A DNA stretch of 44,315 nt from Rhodoferax sp. UBA5149 (GCF_002413825.1 NZ_DHXT01000102.1:1-44315); one strand, 5' to 3'. Positions 1 through 9,286 are shown, counted from the first letter of the stretch. Notes: a model not told the origin generated them from the letters alone. Numbers and translations: made by a program.

Positions 1-753
1 CCCGGCACCGGCAAAACCATGCTAGCCGAGGAAGTGGCCGGGGCGCTGAACATGCCGCTGCTGCAATGGCACATCAAGTCCACCACCAAGGCGCAGCAGG
101 GTCTGTATGAATACGACGCCGTCAGCCGCCTGCGCGATTCGCAGCTGGCGGATGTGGAGGGCGGCGAGCGCGTCAAGGACATCCGCAACTACATCATGAA
201 AGGTGTGTTGTGGCAGGCCTTCACGGCGGAGCAACCGGTGGCGCTGCTGATCGACGAAATCGACAAGGCCGACATCGAGTTCCCCAACGACTTGCTGCGC
301 GAAATCGATCGCATGGAGTTTTATTGCTACGAAACCCGCGAGCTGATCAAGGCCAAGAATCGTCCGCTGGTGTTCATCACCTCGAACAACGAAAAAGAAC
401 TGCCTGACGCCTTCTTGCGCCGCTGCTTCTTTCACTACATCAAGTTCCCCGATGCCGACACCATGAAGAGCATTGTGGACGTGCACTTTCCCGGCCTGAA
501 AAAAGAGCTGCTGAGCGCCGCCATGAAAACCTTTTATGACGTGCGCAACCTGCCGGGCCTGAAAAAGAAACCCTCCACCAGTGAGCTGCTGGACTGGCTC
601 AAGCTGCTGCTGGCCGAAGACATCCCGTTGGAAGCGCTCCAAAGCAAGGACGACAAGGTGGCGGTGCCGCCGCTGGTCGGCGCCTTGCTCAAGAACGAGC
701 AGGATGTGACCTTGTTTGAAAAACTGGTGTTCATGCAACGGCACAACCGTTGA
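1..753 (+). CDS. MoxR-family AAA+ ATPase (5' truncated by window edge)
   Basis: The reading frame is open from the first base and lacks its start, so only the last 250 residues are visible. The visible part opens directly in the Walker A loop (PGTGKT). It continues through Walker B (LLIDEIDKAD), a sensor-1-like segment (FITSNNEKELPDAFLRRC) and an arginine-rich stretch. This is the order seen in MoxR ATPases, which act as chaperones that help insert cofactors or assemble complexes, usually with a VWA-domain partner. A VWA protein lies three genes downstream on the same strand (1617-2831), which supports that pairing. About 30-50 N-terminal residues are probably missing. The substrate of this pair is not visible. 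A dynein-type or McrB-like AAA protein is a less likely alternative. Confidence 0.88.
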   Translation, partial: PGTGKTMLAEEVAGALNMPLLQWHIKSTTKAQQGLYEYDAVSRLRDSQLADVEGGERVKDIRNYIMKGVLWQAFTAEQPVALLIDEIDKADIEFPNDLLREIDRMEFYCYETRELIKAKNRPLVFITSNNEKELPDAFLRRCFFHYIKFPDADTMKSIVDVHFPGLKKELLSAAMKTFYDVRNLPGLKKKPSTSELLDWLKLLLAEDIPLEALQSKDDKVAVPPLVGALLKNEQDVTLFEKLVFMQRHNR

Positions 754-772
754 ACACTAAAGCCCCCGCGTC

Positions 773-997
773 ATGGACAAATCGCTGTTGATCGAAGGCC
801 TGTCAGATGCCGTCGGCTTTGTCGGCGGCGCCTTGCTGGGTTACTGGATCGGCCGCCTTTTTAGCCTGGACATCTTTAGCCAGGGCTACGGCAACGCCAG
901 CATGATCGGCATCGTGCTGGTCGGCCTGGGTGGCGGAGTCGGCCTGCAACTGGCCCGGCGCTGGCGCAAACGCAGCAGCGTCAAAAACAAAGACTGA
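773..997 (+). CDS. small glycine-rich membrane protein, unknown function
   Basis: This 74-residue protein starts 19 bases after the MoxR stop and ends 12 bases before the next gene, so it sits inside the operon. It has two hydrophobic stretches, around residues 14-30 (with GG and GxxxG-like spacing) and 43-59 (GLGGGVG), and ends in a strongly basic tail (RRWRKR). This suggests a two-helix inner-membrane protein with a cytoplasmic C-terminus. I do not recognise a family. Its position between a MoxR ATPase and a VWA protein suggests a membrane anchor or partner, but that is inference. Coding is supported by the tight fit between neighbours and a coherent membrane-protein composition. Confidence 0.6.
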   Translation: MDKSLLIEGLSDAVGFVGGALLGYWIGRLFSLDIFSQGYGNASMIGIVLVGLGGGVGLQLARRWRKRSSVKNKD

Positions 998-1009
998 GAG
1001 AGATTGAAC

Positions 1010-1606
1010 ATGGCCTACGTTGAGCCCGTCACCCTGGCTGGCCGCGGCATTGAGCTGGTCCCGCTGGCCTTGACCCACGAAGGCGGCCTGCGCGCCGCCG
1101 CCGCCGATGGCGAGTTGTGGCAGCTGCGCATCACTGGCGTGCCCACACCTGAACAAACTCGTCAGTACATCGCCGATGCACTGGACATGCGCGAAGCGGG
1201 CAACCGTTTTGCCTTCGCCGTGCTTGACGCGGTCACCGGCACGGTGCTGGGTAGCTCCAGCTACCACGACATCCTGCCCGCGGTCAAGCGAGTGGAGATT
1301 GGCTACACCTGGTACGCCAGGCGCTGCCAGCGCACCCACGTCAATACGGCGGCCAAGCTACTGCTGCTGACGCATGCGTTCGAGACGCTGGGCTGCCATG
1401 TGGTGGGCTGGCGCACCGACAACTTCAATTTTGCGTCCCAAGCTGCCATTGAGCGGCTGGGGGCCAAGAAAGACGGCGTGATCCGGGGCCACGCCCTGCG
1501 CCGTGACGGCACCATTCGCGACACCGTGATGTACAGCATGCGCAGCGGGGAATGGCCGGAAGCCAAAGCCCAGCTGCTGTATCTGCTGGACAAGTCGCGC
1601 GATTAG
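1010..1606 (+). CDS. GNAT-family N-acetyltransferase (RimJ/RimL type)
   Basis: A 198-residue protein of the Acetyltransf_3 type, which transfers an acetyl group from acetyl-CoA to an amine. The N-terminal half has the strand pattern with LVPLALTHEGGL and LGSSSYHD. The core has VEIGYTWYARRCQRT followed by a long helix, and then FETLGCHVVGWRTDNFN and AAIERLGAKKDGVIRGH, the motif A/B region typical of RimL-like enzymes. The ATG at 1010 is preferred over an in-frame TTG at 1004 because GAGAGA lies at the right distance upstream. The substrate could be a ribosomal protein N-terminus or a small amine; the sequence does not decide. It lies between the MoxR-associated small protein and the VWA gene and is probably cotranscribed with them. 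Confidence 0.88.
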   Translation: MAYVEPVTLAGRGIELVPLALTHEGGLRAAAADGELWQLRITGVPTPEQTRQYIADALDMREAGNRFAFAVLDAVTGTVLGSSSYHDILPAVKRVEIGYTWYARRCQRTHVNTAAKLLLLTHAFETLGCHVVGWRTDNFNFASQAAIERLGAKKDGVIRGHALRRDGTIRDTVMYSMRSGEWPEAKAQLLYLLDKSRD

Positions 1607-1616
1607 GAGAAACACC

Positions 1617-2831
1617 ATGCTGCTCGACTTCTTCTACACCCTGCGCTCCGCCAAACTGCCGGTGTCCGTCAAGGAATACCTGACCCTGCTCGAAGCCCTC
1701 AAGGAAGGTGTGGTCGGCCCTAACACGCCAGAGCCCGAGGGGGACGACGAACCCAGCGGCTACAAGATTGACGATTTTTACTACCTGAGCCGCACCACGC
1801 TGGTGAAGGACGAGAAGCACTACGACAAGTTCGACCGTGCCTTTGCCGCCTACTTCAAGGGCGTGGAGATGATTGCCGACTTCACCAAGGACATCCCGCT
1901 GGAGTGGCTGCGCAAAAACCTGGAGCTCAACCTCAGTCCTGAAGAGCGCGCCAAGATTGAAAAAATGGGCTGGGATGAGCTGATGGAAACGCTCAAGAAA
2001 CGCTTCGACGAGCAAAAAGAGCGTCACGAAGGCGGCAGCAAATGGATAGGCACCGGCGGCACGAGCCCGTTTGGCGCCTATGGCCAAAACCCGCAGGGTA
2101 TTCGTATCGGCCAGGACAAGAGCCGCAACAAGAGCGCCGTCAAGGTGTGGGACCAGCGCGCCTACAAAGACTACGATGACACCCAGGAGCTGGGCACGCG
2201 CAACATCAAGGTCGCGCTGCGCCGCCTGCGAAAATTTGCCCGCGAAGGCCATGAAGACGAACTGGACCTGGACGACACCATCAAGTCCACGGCAGCCAAC
2301 GCCGGCTATCTGGACATCAAAATGGTGCCCGAACGCCACAACAACGTGAAAGTGCTGCTGCTGATGGACGTCGGCGGCACCATGGACGAGCATATCCAGC
2401 GTGTGGAGGAGCTGTTCAGCGCCACCAAAACCGAGTTCAAGCACCTGGAGTTCTATTACTTTCACAACTGTGTCTATGACTTCATGTGGAAGAACAACCG
2501 CCGTCGCTTCAGCGAAAAATTTGCCACCTGGGACATCATCCGCAAGTACAACAAGGACTACAAACTGATCTTCATTGGCGACGCCACCATGAGCCCCTAT
2601 GAGATTTTGCAGCCCGGCGGCAGCGTGGAATACAACAACGAGGAAGCCGGGGTCGAGTGGCTGCAGCGGCTCACCAGTGCCTTCCCCAAGTTCGCCTGGA
2701 TCAACCCGGAGCCGCAAGGCGTGTGGCAATACCGCCAGAGCATCAGCGTGATTCAGCAAATTGTGAATCAACGCATGTTTCCGCTCACGCTGAAAGGACT
2801 TGAAGAAGCGATGCGCTTGCTGACAAAATAG
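1617..2831 (+). CDS. VWA-domain protein, CoxE-like, MoxR partner
   Basis: A 404-residue soluble protein. The N-terminal part (LLDFFYTLRSAKLPVSVKEY) and the middle DFYYLSRTTLVKDEK segment are typical of the CoxE-like VWA family. The VWA domain occupies roughly the C-terminal 160 residues. Its metal-ion site reads DVGGT at residues 251-255, so the first serine of the classical DxSxS motif is glycine, a variant I associate with this subfamily. A second acidic loop, FIGDATMSPYEI, follows. The start is supported by AGGAGA seven bases upstream. Such proteins work with MoxR ATPases as adaptors that recognise the client. Here the ATPase is three genes upstream and tamA begins four bases downstream, so the genes probably share one transcript. 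Confidence 0.88.
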   Translation: MLLDFFYTLRSAKLPVSVKEYLTLLEALKEGVVGPNTPEPEGDDEPSGYKIDDFYYLSRTTLVKDEKHYDKFDRAFAAYFKGVEMIADFTKDIPLEWLRKNLELNLSPEERAKIEKMGWDELMETLKKRFDEQKERHEGGSKWIGTGGTSPFGAYGQNPQGIRIGQDKSRNKSAVKVWDQRAYKDYDDTQELGTRNIKVALRRLRKFAREGHEDELDLDDTIKSTAANAGYLDIKMVPERHNNVKVLLLMDVGGTMDEHIQRVEELFSATKTEFKHLEFYYFHNCVYDFMWKNNRRRFSEKFATWDIIRKYNKDYKLIFIGDATMSPYEILQPGGSVEYNNEEAGVEWLQRLTSAFPKFAWINPEPQGVWQYRQSISVIQQIVNQRMFPLTLKGLEEAMRLLTK

Positions 2832-2835
2832 CCGA

Positions 2836-4722
2836 ATGTATGCGCTACGAAAAAACAAGCTGACACCAAAACTGTTCCTGTGGTCGGTGTTGCTTGTTTT
2901 GATGGCAGGATTCGCCGGCGCCCTTCAAGCCCAAACGCCGCCCGCCAGCGCGGCCACCGCGACCCCAGCGACCGCGGCGCCCACGCCCACCCTCCTCGCC
3001 TTTGACATTGAGATCCAGGCGCCGCCAGTGATTCAGGCCTACCTGCAACGTCATATCGAGCTGCAGCGCTACCGCGAGTTGGGCGATCTCGATGCCAGTG
3101 AGCTGGCGCGGTTGTTGACCGCCGCCGAGCGCAATGTGCAAGACCTGCTGGGCACGCTGGGTTATTTTTCGCCAGCGATCCAGCTGGCTGCGCATGACAC
3201 GCCACAAAACCCCAAGGCCGCGCGCCGCGTCGTGATCACCGTGCAGCCGGGCGAGCCTGTCAAAATCAGCGATGTCACGATCGAATTCACAGGCCCGATT
3301 TCGCAAAATGACGCCACCCAGGACCAGCGTACGGCCATCCGCGCCACCTGGGCCTTGCGCCAGGGCATGACGTTTACCCAGGCCGATTGGGACGGCGCGA
3401 AAACACAGGCACTGCGGCTGTTGATCGGCCAGCGCTATCCCACAGGGCAAATTCTGTCCAGCCGTGCCGACATTGACCCGGATACGAAAACGGCCCGTTT
3501 GAGCGTCACGCTGGATTCCGGCCCCGCCTACCGTCTGGGGCTCATGCAGATCAGCGGTACCCAGCGTTACGACACGCAACTGGTGACCCGGCTAGCACGC
3601 CTGCCGCCGGGCACAGACTACAGTCAAAACCAAATGCTGGAAGCGCAGCAACGTCTGTCAGACAGTGGCTTCTTCGACGCCGTATTTGTTTCATTGGACA
3701 CCTCGGGAGATCCGATGGCCGCGCCGGTACTGGTGCAACTGCGCGAGGCCAAGCTGCAAAAAATCGTGCTCGGCGTCGGCGCCAGCACCGACGGCGGGGC
3801 GCGTCTGTCGATGGAGCACCTGCACAACAAAGTGCCGGGCATTGGCTGGCGCGCGGCGTCGAAACTCTCACTGGACCGTGCAACCAGGTCCCTGGGCACC
3901 GAGTTGACGGCGCCGCCGGATGACACCGGCTGGCGCTGGGTGACTTCGGTCTTGTTTCAAAACCAGGTGGCGGGCAGCGCCGAGGTGAACAGCCAGCGCT
4001 ATCGGGCCGGTCGCACCCAGATAGGCGAGCGGATTGACCGCAATTACTACTTGCAGTATGACCGTGCCAAAGTCTCGGGCGCTGGCGTGCCGGCCACGGC
4101 CGATGCGCTCAGCGCCAACTACGCATGGACTCAGCGCAACTTCGACCTCCTGCCTTTTCCTACCAGTGGCTACGGTTTGGGGGCGGAACTGGGCGGCGGC
4201 GTCACGCTGGGCAGCAGCAAAGAACCCTATCTGCGCGCTCAGGTGCGCTGGCTGGCCTTGTGGCCGCTGGCGGGCGAGCAGGCGGGCATGCGCGCCTCCA
4301 TGCGCTCAGGCCGCTTGGCGACGCGCGCGGAGGGCGGCATGGTGCTGGCACGTACCGGCGCAGACCTGCCGAGCACGCAGCTTTTCCTGACCGGCGGCGA
4401 CACCTCGGTGCGCGGTTATGCCTACCGCAGCATTGGCAGCGAACTGGCCAATGGCGAAATCGCAGCCGGCCGCTATCTGGCCGTCGGCAGTGTGGAGTGG
4501 CAGCGCCCCATCGTCATCAACGACAAACTAACCGATTGGGAGAGCGCTGTTTTTCTGGATGCCGGGGCCGTGGCCGACAAACCCTCGGCGCTGCGCGCCC
4601 AGGTCGGTGTGGGTGCCGGTGTGCGCTGGAAGAGCCCGGTGGGGCCGCTGCAAATTGATTTGGCCTATGGGGTGGCCACCCAGCGGGTGCGTCTGCACCT
4701 GAGCGTGGGGTTCACTTTCTGA
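2836..4722 (+). CDS. tamA: TamA, Omp85-family outer-membrane assembly factor
   Basis: A 628-residue precursor with a signal peptide (basic MYALRKNK, then a hydrophobic core, cleavage near ALQA-QT around residue 32). After it come POTRA-type periplasmic domains (about residues 50-290) and a C-terminal Omp85 beta-barrel. The barrel shows the conserved L6 motif SVRGY, with Arg526-Gly-Tyr, and ends in phenylalanine (VGFTF), the usual outer-membrane protein signature. TamA pairs with TamB to promote insertion of some autotransporters and other outer-membrane proteins and is implicated in lipid transport. The gene overlaps tamB at TGATG (4720-4724), so the two are translationally coupled. It starts four bases after the VWA gene, which suggests the MoxR/VWA operon reads through into tamAB. 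Confidence 0.93.
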   Translation: MYALRKNKLTPKLFLWSVLLVLMAGFAGALQAQTPPASAATATPATAAPTPTLLAFDIEIQAPPVIQAYLQRHIELQRYRELGDLDASELARLLTAAERNVQDLLGTLGYFSPAIQLAAHDTPQNPKAARRVVITVQPGEPVKISDVTIEFTGPISQNDATQDQRTAIRATWALRQGMTFTQADWDGAKTQALRLLIGQRYPTGQILSSRADIDPDTKTARLSVTLDSGPAYRLGLMQISGTQRYDTQLVTRLARLPPGTDYSQNQMLEAQQRLSDSGFFDAVFVSLDTSGDPMAAPVLVQLREAKLQKIVLGVGASTDGGARLSMEHLHNKVPGIGWRAASKLSLDRATRSLGTELTAPPDDTGWRWVTSVLFQNQVAGSAEVNSQRYRAGRTQIGERIDRNYYLQYDRAKVSGAGVPATADALSANYAWTQRNFDLLPFPTSGYGLGAELGGGVTLGSSKEPYLRAQVRWLALWPLAGEQAGMRASMRSGRLATRAEGGMVLARTGADLPSTQLFLTGGDTSVRGYAYRSIGSELANGEIAAGRYLAVGSVEWQRPIVINDKLTDWESAVFLDAGAVADKPSALRAQVGVGAGVRWKSPVGPLQIDLAYGVATQRVRLHLSVGFTF

Positions 4723-7700
4723 TGAAACCGCGCAAGTTCTTCACTTGGCTCGTCGGGGTGCTGGCAACGTTGCTACTGCTGGCAGGCGCCCTGCTGACGT
4801 CCTTGTGGGTCTGGACCGCCACCGACACGTCACTGGCCACCGCACTGGGACAGGCAGCGCGCTACCTGCCTGCAGGACAGTCTCTGGTGGCCGAGGACGT
4901 GCGGGGCACCCTGCGCCAGGGTGGGCACATTGGCTTGCTGCGCTGGCAGAAAAACGGACTGGTGATTGAGGCGCGCCAGATCGACCTGGTCTGGCAACCA
5001 AGGGCCCTGCTGGACCGTCGCCTGCAACTGGACACCCTGCACGTGGTGCAACTCAGCGTGGATGACCAAAGCCCGGCAAGCGCTGCGGCGCCGCTGGACA
5101 ACCTGCTGCTACCGTTCCAGGTGGATCTGACATTTGCCATCGATGCGCTGCACTGGGCAGGACCGAGTGCGTTACAAGCTACGGGCCTGTCGGGCCGCTA
5201 CCAGTTTGAGGGCACGCGCCACACCCTCCAACTCGACGGCGCCCAGCTCGCAGCAGGCCACTACCAGGCCCAGGCCAGCTTGCTGGCACGCGCGCCTTTG
5301 ACGCTGGATATGCAGTTGCAAGGCACAGTGCAAGCGCCCATTCCCGGCAATGCGCAGCCCCTGCCATTGGCCGCCACCGCCTCGGCACACGGCAATTTGG
5401 CGGCGCCCCATGCGCTGCTGGAGGTGCAGGCCGTGCTGCGTCCTGCCACGCCGACCATGCCCGCCACGCCAGCGGTCGCTCCACCTGTCACCTCACGCAA
5501 TGCATCCAAAGCGCCACCGCCGATGCAGGCCACACTGGCCGCCCGGATCAGCCCCTGGGCGGCGCAGCCCGTCGTCAAAGCCGAGACCACCTTTCGCGAT
5601 CTGAACCTGGCCGCACTCTGGCCCGATGCACCGCAAACCCTGCTCACCGGCAGCGCCGAGGTGCAGCCTGGGGCGACGCCCCCCAACACAGCAAGCAGCC
5701 CAAGCTGGCAAGCGCACGGCAGCGTGACCAACCGCCTGAGTGGTCCCTGGAATATGAGCCGCCTGCCGGTAGACGCGGCGCAGGCGCGCTTGAGTTTCAG
5801 CGACGGCCAGTGGCGTGTTCAGTCACTCAGCGCCGACATCGCGGGCGGTCACGTGGTTGCGCAAGGTGGGCTGACGGGTGCCACGGCCCAACACGGGCAA
5901 GCCTTTGCTGTTTCAGACTGGCACGCGCAGGCGACGCTGCAAAACATCAATCCGGCGGCCCTGCACACGCAATTGGCGGCGGCACGCCTTGACGGACAAC
6001 TTAACGCCGCGTCGGTCAAGCAAGCGATTGAGTTTGACGCCCGTTTGCAACCTTCTGCCAAACAACCCGATTCGTCACGGCTTCAAGGCTTGCATCTGAC
6101 AAACGCATCCGCCAAAGGGCGCTGGGCCGATGGCACCTTGAGTCTGCAGACGCTGCAACTGCAAAGCACCGATGCCGTTCTGCAAGGCCAGATCGAGGTG
6201 CAACTGGCCAGCAAAGCCGCGCGCGGTCAGTTGCAGTTGACGCTGCCGGGCGGACAAGCAGAGCTTCACGGGCAACTGAGTGCGCGCGCCGGCGGCGGAG
6301 AGTTAGCCTTGCACGTGCTGGATGCGGCCAAAGCCTCGCGCTGGCTGGAAACGCTGCCCGGTGCATCCAGCCTGCTGGCGGGCAACACCGTTCAGGGCAA
6401 AGGGGAACTCACCGGGACCTGGGTCGGCGGCTGGCAAAGCCCAGATCTGACCGTGCGCAGCAGCTTGAACGTGCCACAGCTTGATCTGACCACCGGCCAG
6501 CAGACGCCTGACCAGGCCTGGGGCGTGCGCCAGCTGCAAGCGGAACTGTCCGGCAGCTTGAGCGCCCTGGCGCTCAAGGTCGGCGGCAAGTTGCAAAGCG
6601 GACCACGCCGGTTCGACCTGCAAGCGCAGGCGACGGGCAGCCGCAATGCCGGCGGTGCCTGGCAGGCGCTGGTGAACGCCGCCCGGCTGCAAGCGCAGAG
6701 CAGCCTGCAAGCCGGCACCTGGACCGCTCAAATCCGCCAACCGGTCAGCATCGGCTGGAAAAGCAATGCGGCGGGCAGTGTGCTGGAAACCAGCGCCGGT
6801 GAATCCTCTCTGACAGGTCCGAGCCCCGGCGCCGCCAGCCTGGTGTGGCGACCCCTTCGCTGGAGCCACACGGGGGCTCGCCGCGAACTGAAAACCCAAG
6901 GTCAGTTGCAAGGCGTGCCATTGGCATGGCTTGCACTTCTGGGCGGCAACCAGTTGACCACGATGGGCCTGCGCGGCGATCTGGTCTTTGATGGCGATTG
7001 GGATGTGCTGGCAGCCGACAAGCTGCAGGCGACCGTATCGCTGGTGCGCCGCAGCGGCGATATCCGTGTGCAGGCGGAGGGTGAGGCAGGCTCCGCCGGG
7101 GTCAGCGCCGGGGTCCGGGACGCCCGCGTCACGATGAAAGCGGATGGCGATGCACTGCGTGTCAGTGCCCGCTGGGACAGCGAACGGGCAGGCTTGGCCC
7201 AGGGTGATTTCAGCACCAGAATCACCAGCGGCGCTGACGGCTGGCGCTGGCCGGCCGATGCGCCGCTGACCGGCTCATTGCGGGCACAGCTGCCGCAAGT
7301 CGGCGTTTGGTCGGTGCTGCCCCCCCCCGGCTGGCGAATTCGCGGCACGCTGGACGCCAACATCGCACTCAGCGGCACACGCCAGGCACCGCAGTGGAGC
7401 GGCACGCTGAATGCCGACAGCCTGGCATTGCGCTCCATCGCAGACGGCATTGAATTCAGCAACGGCAAATTGCGCAGCACGCTGAGCGGACAGCGACTTG
7501 ACATCCATGAATTCAGCTTGCGGGGCGCCACCGGTGGCGGTGGCAGTGGCGGCTTGCTCAACGCAACCGGCTTCGCGCAGTGGTTGCCCGATGGCACGGG
7601 CGCCACGCCGGGTCTGTCCAAAATTCGTATCGAGCTGGACGCGCAGGCGCAAGCCCTGCGCCTGACGGCACGCGCCGACCGGCGCCTGGCGGTCTCGGGC

Positions 7701-8624
7701 CATCTTCAGGCAAAACTGCGGGAGGCAAAACTGGAAATACGCGGCGCGCTCAAGGCAGATCAGGCGCTCTTCATCCTGCCCGACGAAAACAGCCCCAGTC
7801 TCGGTACTGACGTGGTGGTGAAATCCTCAAACAAAAATCCAGCGCCGGTGCCCAGCAGCAACATTGAGAATCCACCCCCTGTGTCGAATAGCCAGCGCAT
7901 CGTGCCCGACGTCGCCATCACACTGGACATGGGACCCGACTTTCGTGTGCAGGGCCGCGGCCTCATCACGCGCCTGGCCGGCACGCTCGACCTGACCAGC
8001 ACTGCCGCCACCAGCGGTGTCCCGCGTCTAACGGGAAACTTGAGCACCGTGCGCGGCAGTTACAAAGCCTACGGCCAGTTGCTCGACATTGAAGAAGGCG
8101 TGTTGCGCTTCACCGGCCCGTACGACAATCCCGCGCTCGACATTCTGGCCATACGGCCCAATTTGACAGTCCGCGTGGGCGTGCAGATCAGCGGCACCGC
8201 GCTGTCACCGCGCGTGCGACTGTACGCCGAGCCCGAGATGGCGGAAGCGGAGAAACTGGCCTGGCTGGTGCTGGGCCGCTCCGGCGCCAACGGTGGCGCC
8301 GAGGCCGCCGTATTGCAACAAGCCGCGCTGGCCCTGCTCGGTGGCAAAGGCCGTGGCCTGTCGGGCGGATTGAGCGCGGCGTTGGGGCTCGATGAGCTGT
8401 CTTTGCGCGGATCGACCAGCAACGCCGATGGCAGCACCAGCGCCGCTGCCGTCACGCTGGGCAAGCGCCTGTCGCGCAACTTCTACGTCGCCTACGAGCG
8501 CAGCATGGCCGGCACCCTGGGCACGGTCTATATCTTTTACGAGCTCTCAAGGCGCTTCACCCTGCGCGCCCAAACCGGCGAGCAAAGCACGATTGACCTG
8601 ATTTTCACCGTGCCCTACGACTGA
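4722..8624 (+). CDS. tamB: TamB, inner-membrane-anchored translocation/assembly protein
   Basis: A 1300-residue protein with one N-terminal membrane helix (about residues 9-33) followed by a very long region of short alternating polar and hydrophobic strands, consistent with the hydrophobic-groove beta-taco fold of the AsmA/TamB group. The C-terminal part is the classic TamB (DUF490) domain, with LDIEEGVLRFTGPYDNP, a VQISGT repeat and EKLAWLVLGR around residues 1120-1190. The last residues (FTVPYD) are typical too. TamB spans the periplasm and contacts TamA in the outer membrane. Low-complexity Ala/Pro stretches occur around residues 240-270. A C9 run at 7320-7328 encodes part of a triple proline and is a possible slippage site. 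Confidence 0.93.
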   Translation: MKPRKFFTWLVGVLATLLLLAGALLTSLWVWTATDTSLATALGQAARYLPAGQSLVAEDVRGTLRQGGHIGLLRWQKNGLVIEARQIDLVWQPRALLDRRLQLDTLHVVQLSVDDQSPASAAAPLDNLLLPFQVDLTFAIDALHWAGPSALQATGLSGRYQFEGTRHTLQLDGAQLAAGHYQAQASLLARAPLTLDMQLQGTVQAPIPGNAQPLPLAATASAHGNLAAPHALLEVQAVLRPATPTMPATPAVAPPVTSRNASKAPPPMQATLAARISPWAAQPVVKAETTFRDLNLAALWPDAPQTLLTGSAEVQPGATPPNTASSPSWQAHGSVTNRLSGPWNMSRLPVDAAQARLSFSDGQWRVQSLSADIAGGHVVAQGGLTGATAQHGQAFAVSDWHAQATLQNINPAALHTQLAAARLDGQLNAASVKQAIEFDARLQPSAKQPDSSRLQGLHLTNASAKGRWADGTLSLQTLQLQSTDAVLQGQIEVQLASKAARGQLQLTLPGGQAELHGQLSARAGGGELALHVLDAAKASRWLETLPGASSLLAGNTVQGKGELTGTWVGGWQSPDLTVRSSLNVPQLDLTTGQQTPDQAWGVRQLQAELSGSLSALALKVGGKLQSGPRRFDLQAQATGSRNAGGAWQALVNAARLQAQSSLQAGTWTAQIRQPVSIGWKSNAAGSVLETSAGESSLTGPSPGAASLVWRPLRWSHTGARRELKTQGQLQGVPLAWLALLGGNQLTTMGLRGDLVFDGDWDVLAADKLQATVSLVRRSGDIRVQAEGEAGSAGVSAGVRDARVTMKADGDALRVSARWDSERAGLAQGDFSTRITSGADGWRWPADAPLTGSLRAQLPQVGVWSVLPPPGWRIRGTLDANIALSGTRQAPQWSGTLNADSLALRSIADGIEFSNGKLRSTLSGQRLDIHEFSLRGATGGGGSGGLLNATGFAQWLPDGTGATPGLSKIRIELDAQAQALRLTARADRRLAVSGHLQAKLREAKLEIRGALKADQALFILPDENSPSLGTDVVVKSSNKNPAPVPSSNIENPPPVSNSQRIVPDVAITLDMGPDFRVQGRGLITRLAGTLDLTSTAATSGVPRLTGNLSTVRGSYKAYGQLLDIEEGVLRFTGPYDNPALDILAIRPNLTVRVGVQISGTALSPRVRLYAEPEMAEAEKLAWLVLGRSGANGGAEAAVLQQAALALLGGKGRGLSGGLSAALGLDELSLRGSTSNADGSTSAAAVTLGKRLSRNFYVAYERSMAGTLGTVYIFYELSRRFTLRAQTGEQSTIDLIFTVPYD

Positions 8625-8651
8625 GCGCCCGTGGGCAACAACACAGGGCCC

Positions 8652-8657
8652 TACAAT
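8652..8657 (+). promoter_or_regulatory. candidate -10 element of the tRNA-Arg promoter
   Basis: TACAAT matches the sigma-70 -10 consensus at five of six positions and ends eight bases before the mature 5' end of the tRNA. The bases between it and the tRNA are GC-rich (GCCCGC), as in stringently controlled stable-RNA promoters. The -35 region is poor, so this is a moderate call based on position and composition only. Confidence 0.4.
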
Positions 8658-8665
8658 GCCCGCTC

Positions 8666-8740
8666 CTCCTCGTAGTTCAATGGATAGAACGAGTGCCTCC
8701 TAAGCGCTAGATACAGGTTCGATTCCTGTCGAGGGGACCA
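8666..8740 (+). tRNA. tRNA-Arg (anticodon CCT)
   Basis: A complete cloverleaf of 75 nt with encoded CCA. The acceptor stem pairs 8666-8672 with 8730-8736 (one G-T pair). The D arm is GTTC/GAAC around 8675-8690. The anticodon stem AGTGC/GCGCT encloses loop CTCCTAA with anticodon CCT at 8699-8701. The T arm is ACAGG-TTCGATT-CCTGT at 8713-8729. The discriminator is A8737 and CCA is 8738-8740. It reads AGG codons. It stands alone between tamB and a gene on the opposite strand, and no tRNA gene neighbours it. Confidence 0.96.
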
Positions 8741-8763
8741 AATACCGGGTTTTTGTTGCCGGA

Positions 8764-9009
8764 TCAATCCCATTTGACATACAGCCAGCCGCAAAGAGCG
8801 ATACCGACGAGCCACAGCAACCAGGTTTGCGCGATGGCATACGGGTACAGCATCAAGGCAACACCACCCCATGTGAGCGCGGCGCGTGATGTTTTCCTTC
8901 CCCGGCGAAACGCCACATAGCCGATGAGGCCAAACACAAGCGCGCCCAGGATATAAGCCGGGCTAGGCAACACCAGCCCGAGTGATTCAAGATTCTTCAG
9001 TTCATTCAT
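8764..9009 (-). CDS. small inner-membrane protein, unknown function
   Basis: An 81-residue protein with three predicted hydrophobic segments, around residues 17-34, 45-60 and 62-77, separated by a basic loop (RRGRKTSR). The segments MNELKNLESLGLVLPSPAYI and LMLYPYAIAQTWLLW resemble a conserved small membrane protein that I recall from other proteobacteria, but no function is known to me. It converges on the tRNA gene and is divergent from the radical SAM gene. It appears to be a single-gene unit, because both neighbours lie on the other strand. Confidence 0.75.
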   Translation of the reverse strand: MNELKNLESLGLVLPSPAYILGALVFGLIGYVAFRRGRKTSRAALTWGGVALMLYPYAIAQTWLLWLVGIALCGWLYVKWD

Positions 9010-9286
9010 GCGTTTGGATGGCTTTGTTGATTGACCGCTGATGCTGTCACGGCGAGCTTAACGCTAACCCATCGAACGCGGCGCCTGGCATTCATGCCAG
9101 CTGCAACCCCGACTGCGTCAAACAAATTGCATTCTCCGGCTTCAGGATCGTCAAAACCGCATTGCTTGTGCATGTTTTTCGAACGCAGCGCTTATGATCG
9201 GCGCCCGCGATCGATGCCGACTGAACCGTGCTCGCGAGACTTTTGTCAGACCGCCCCCAACTTCCTGCAGTCCCAAGCGCGACACC

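Noticed and set aside
1425..2858. 477-codon open frame on the minus strand
   Set aside because: It is a full shadow of the VWA gene on the opposite strand; its translation is a low-quality Val/His/Gln-rich sequence with no recognisable domain.
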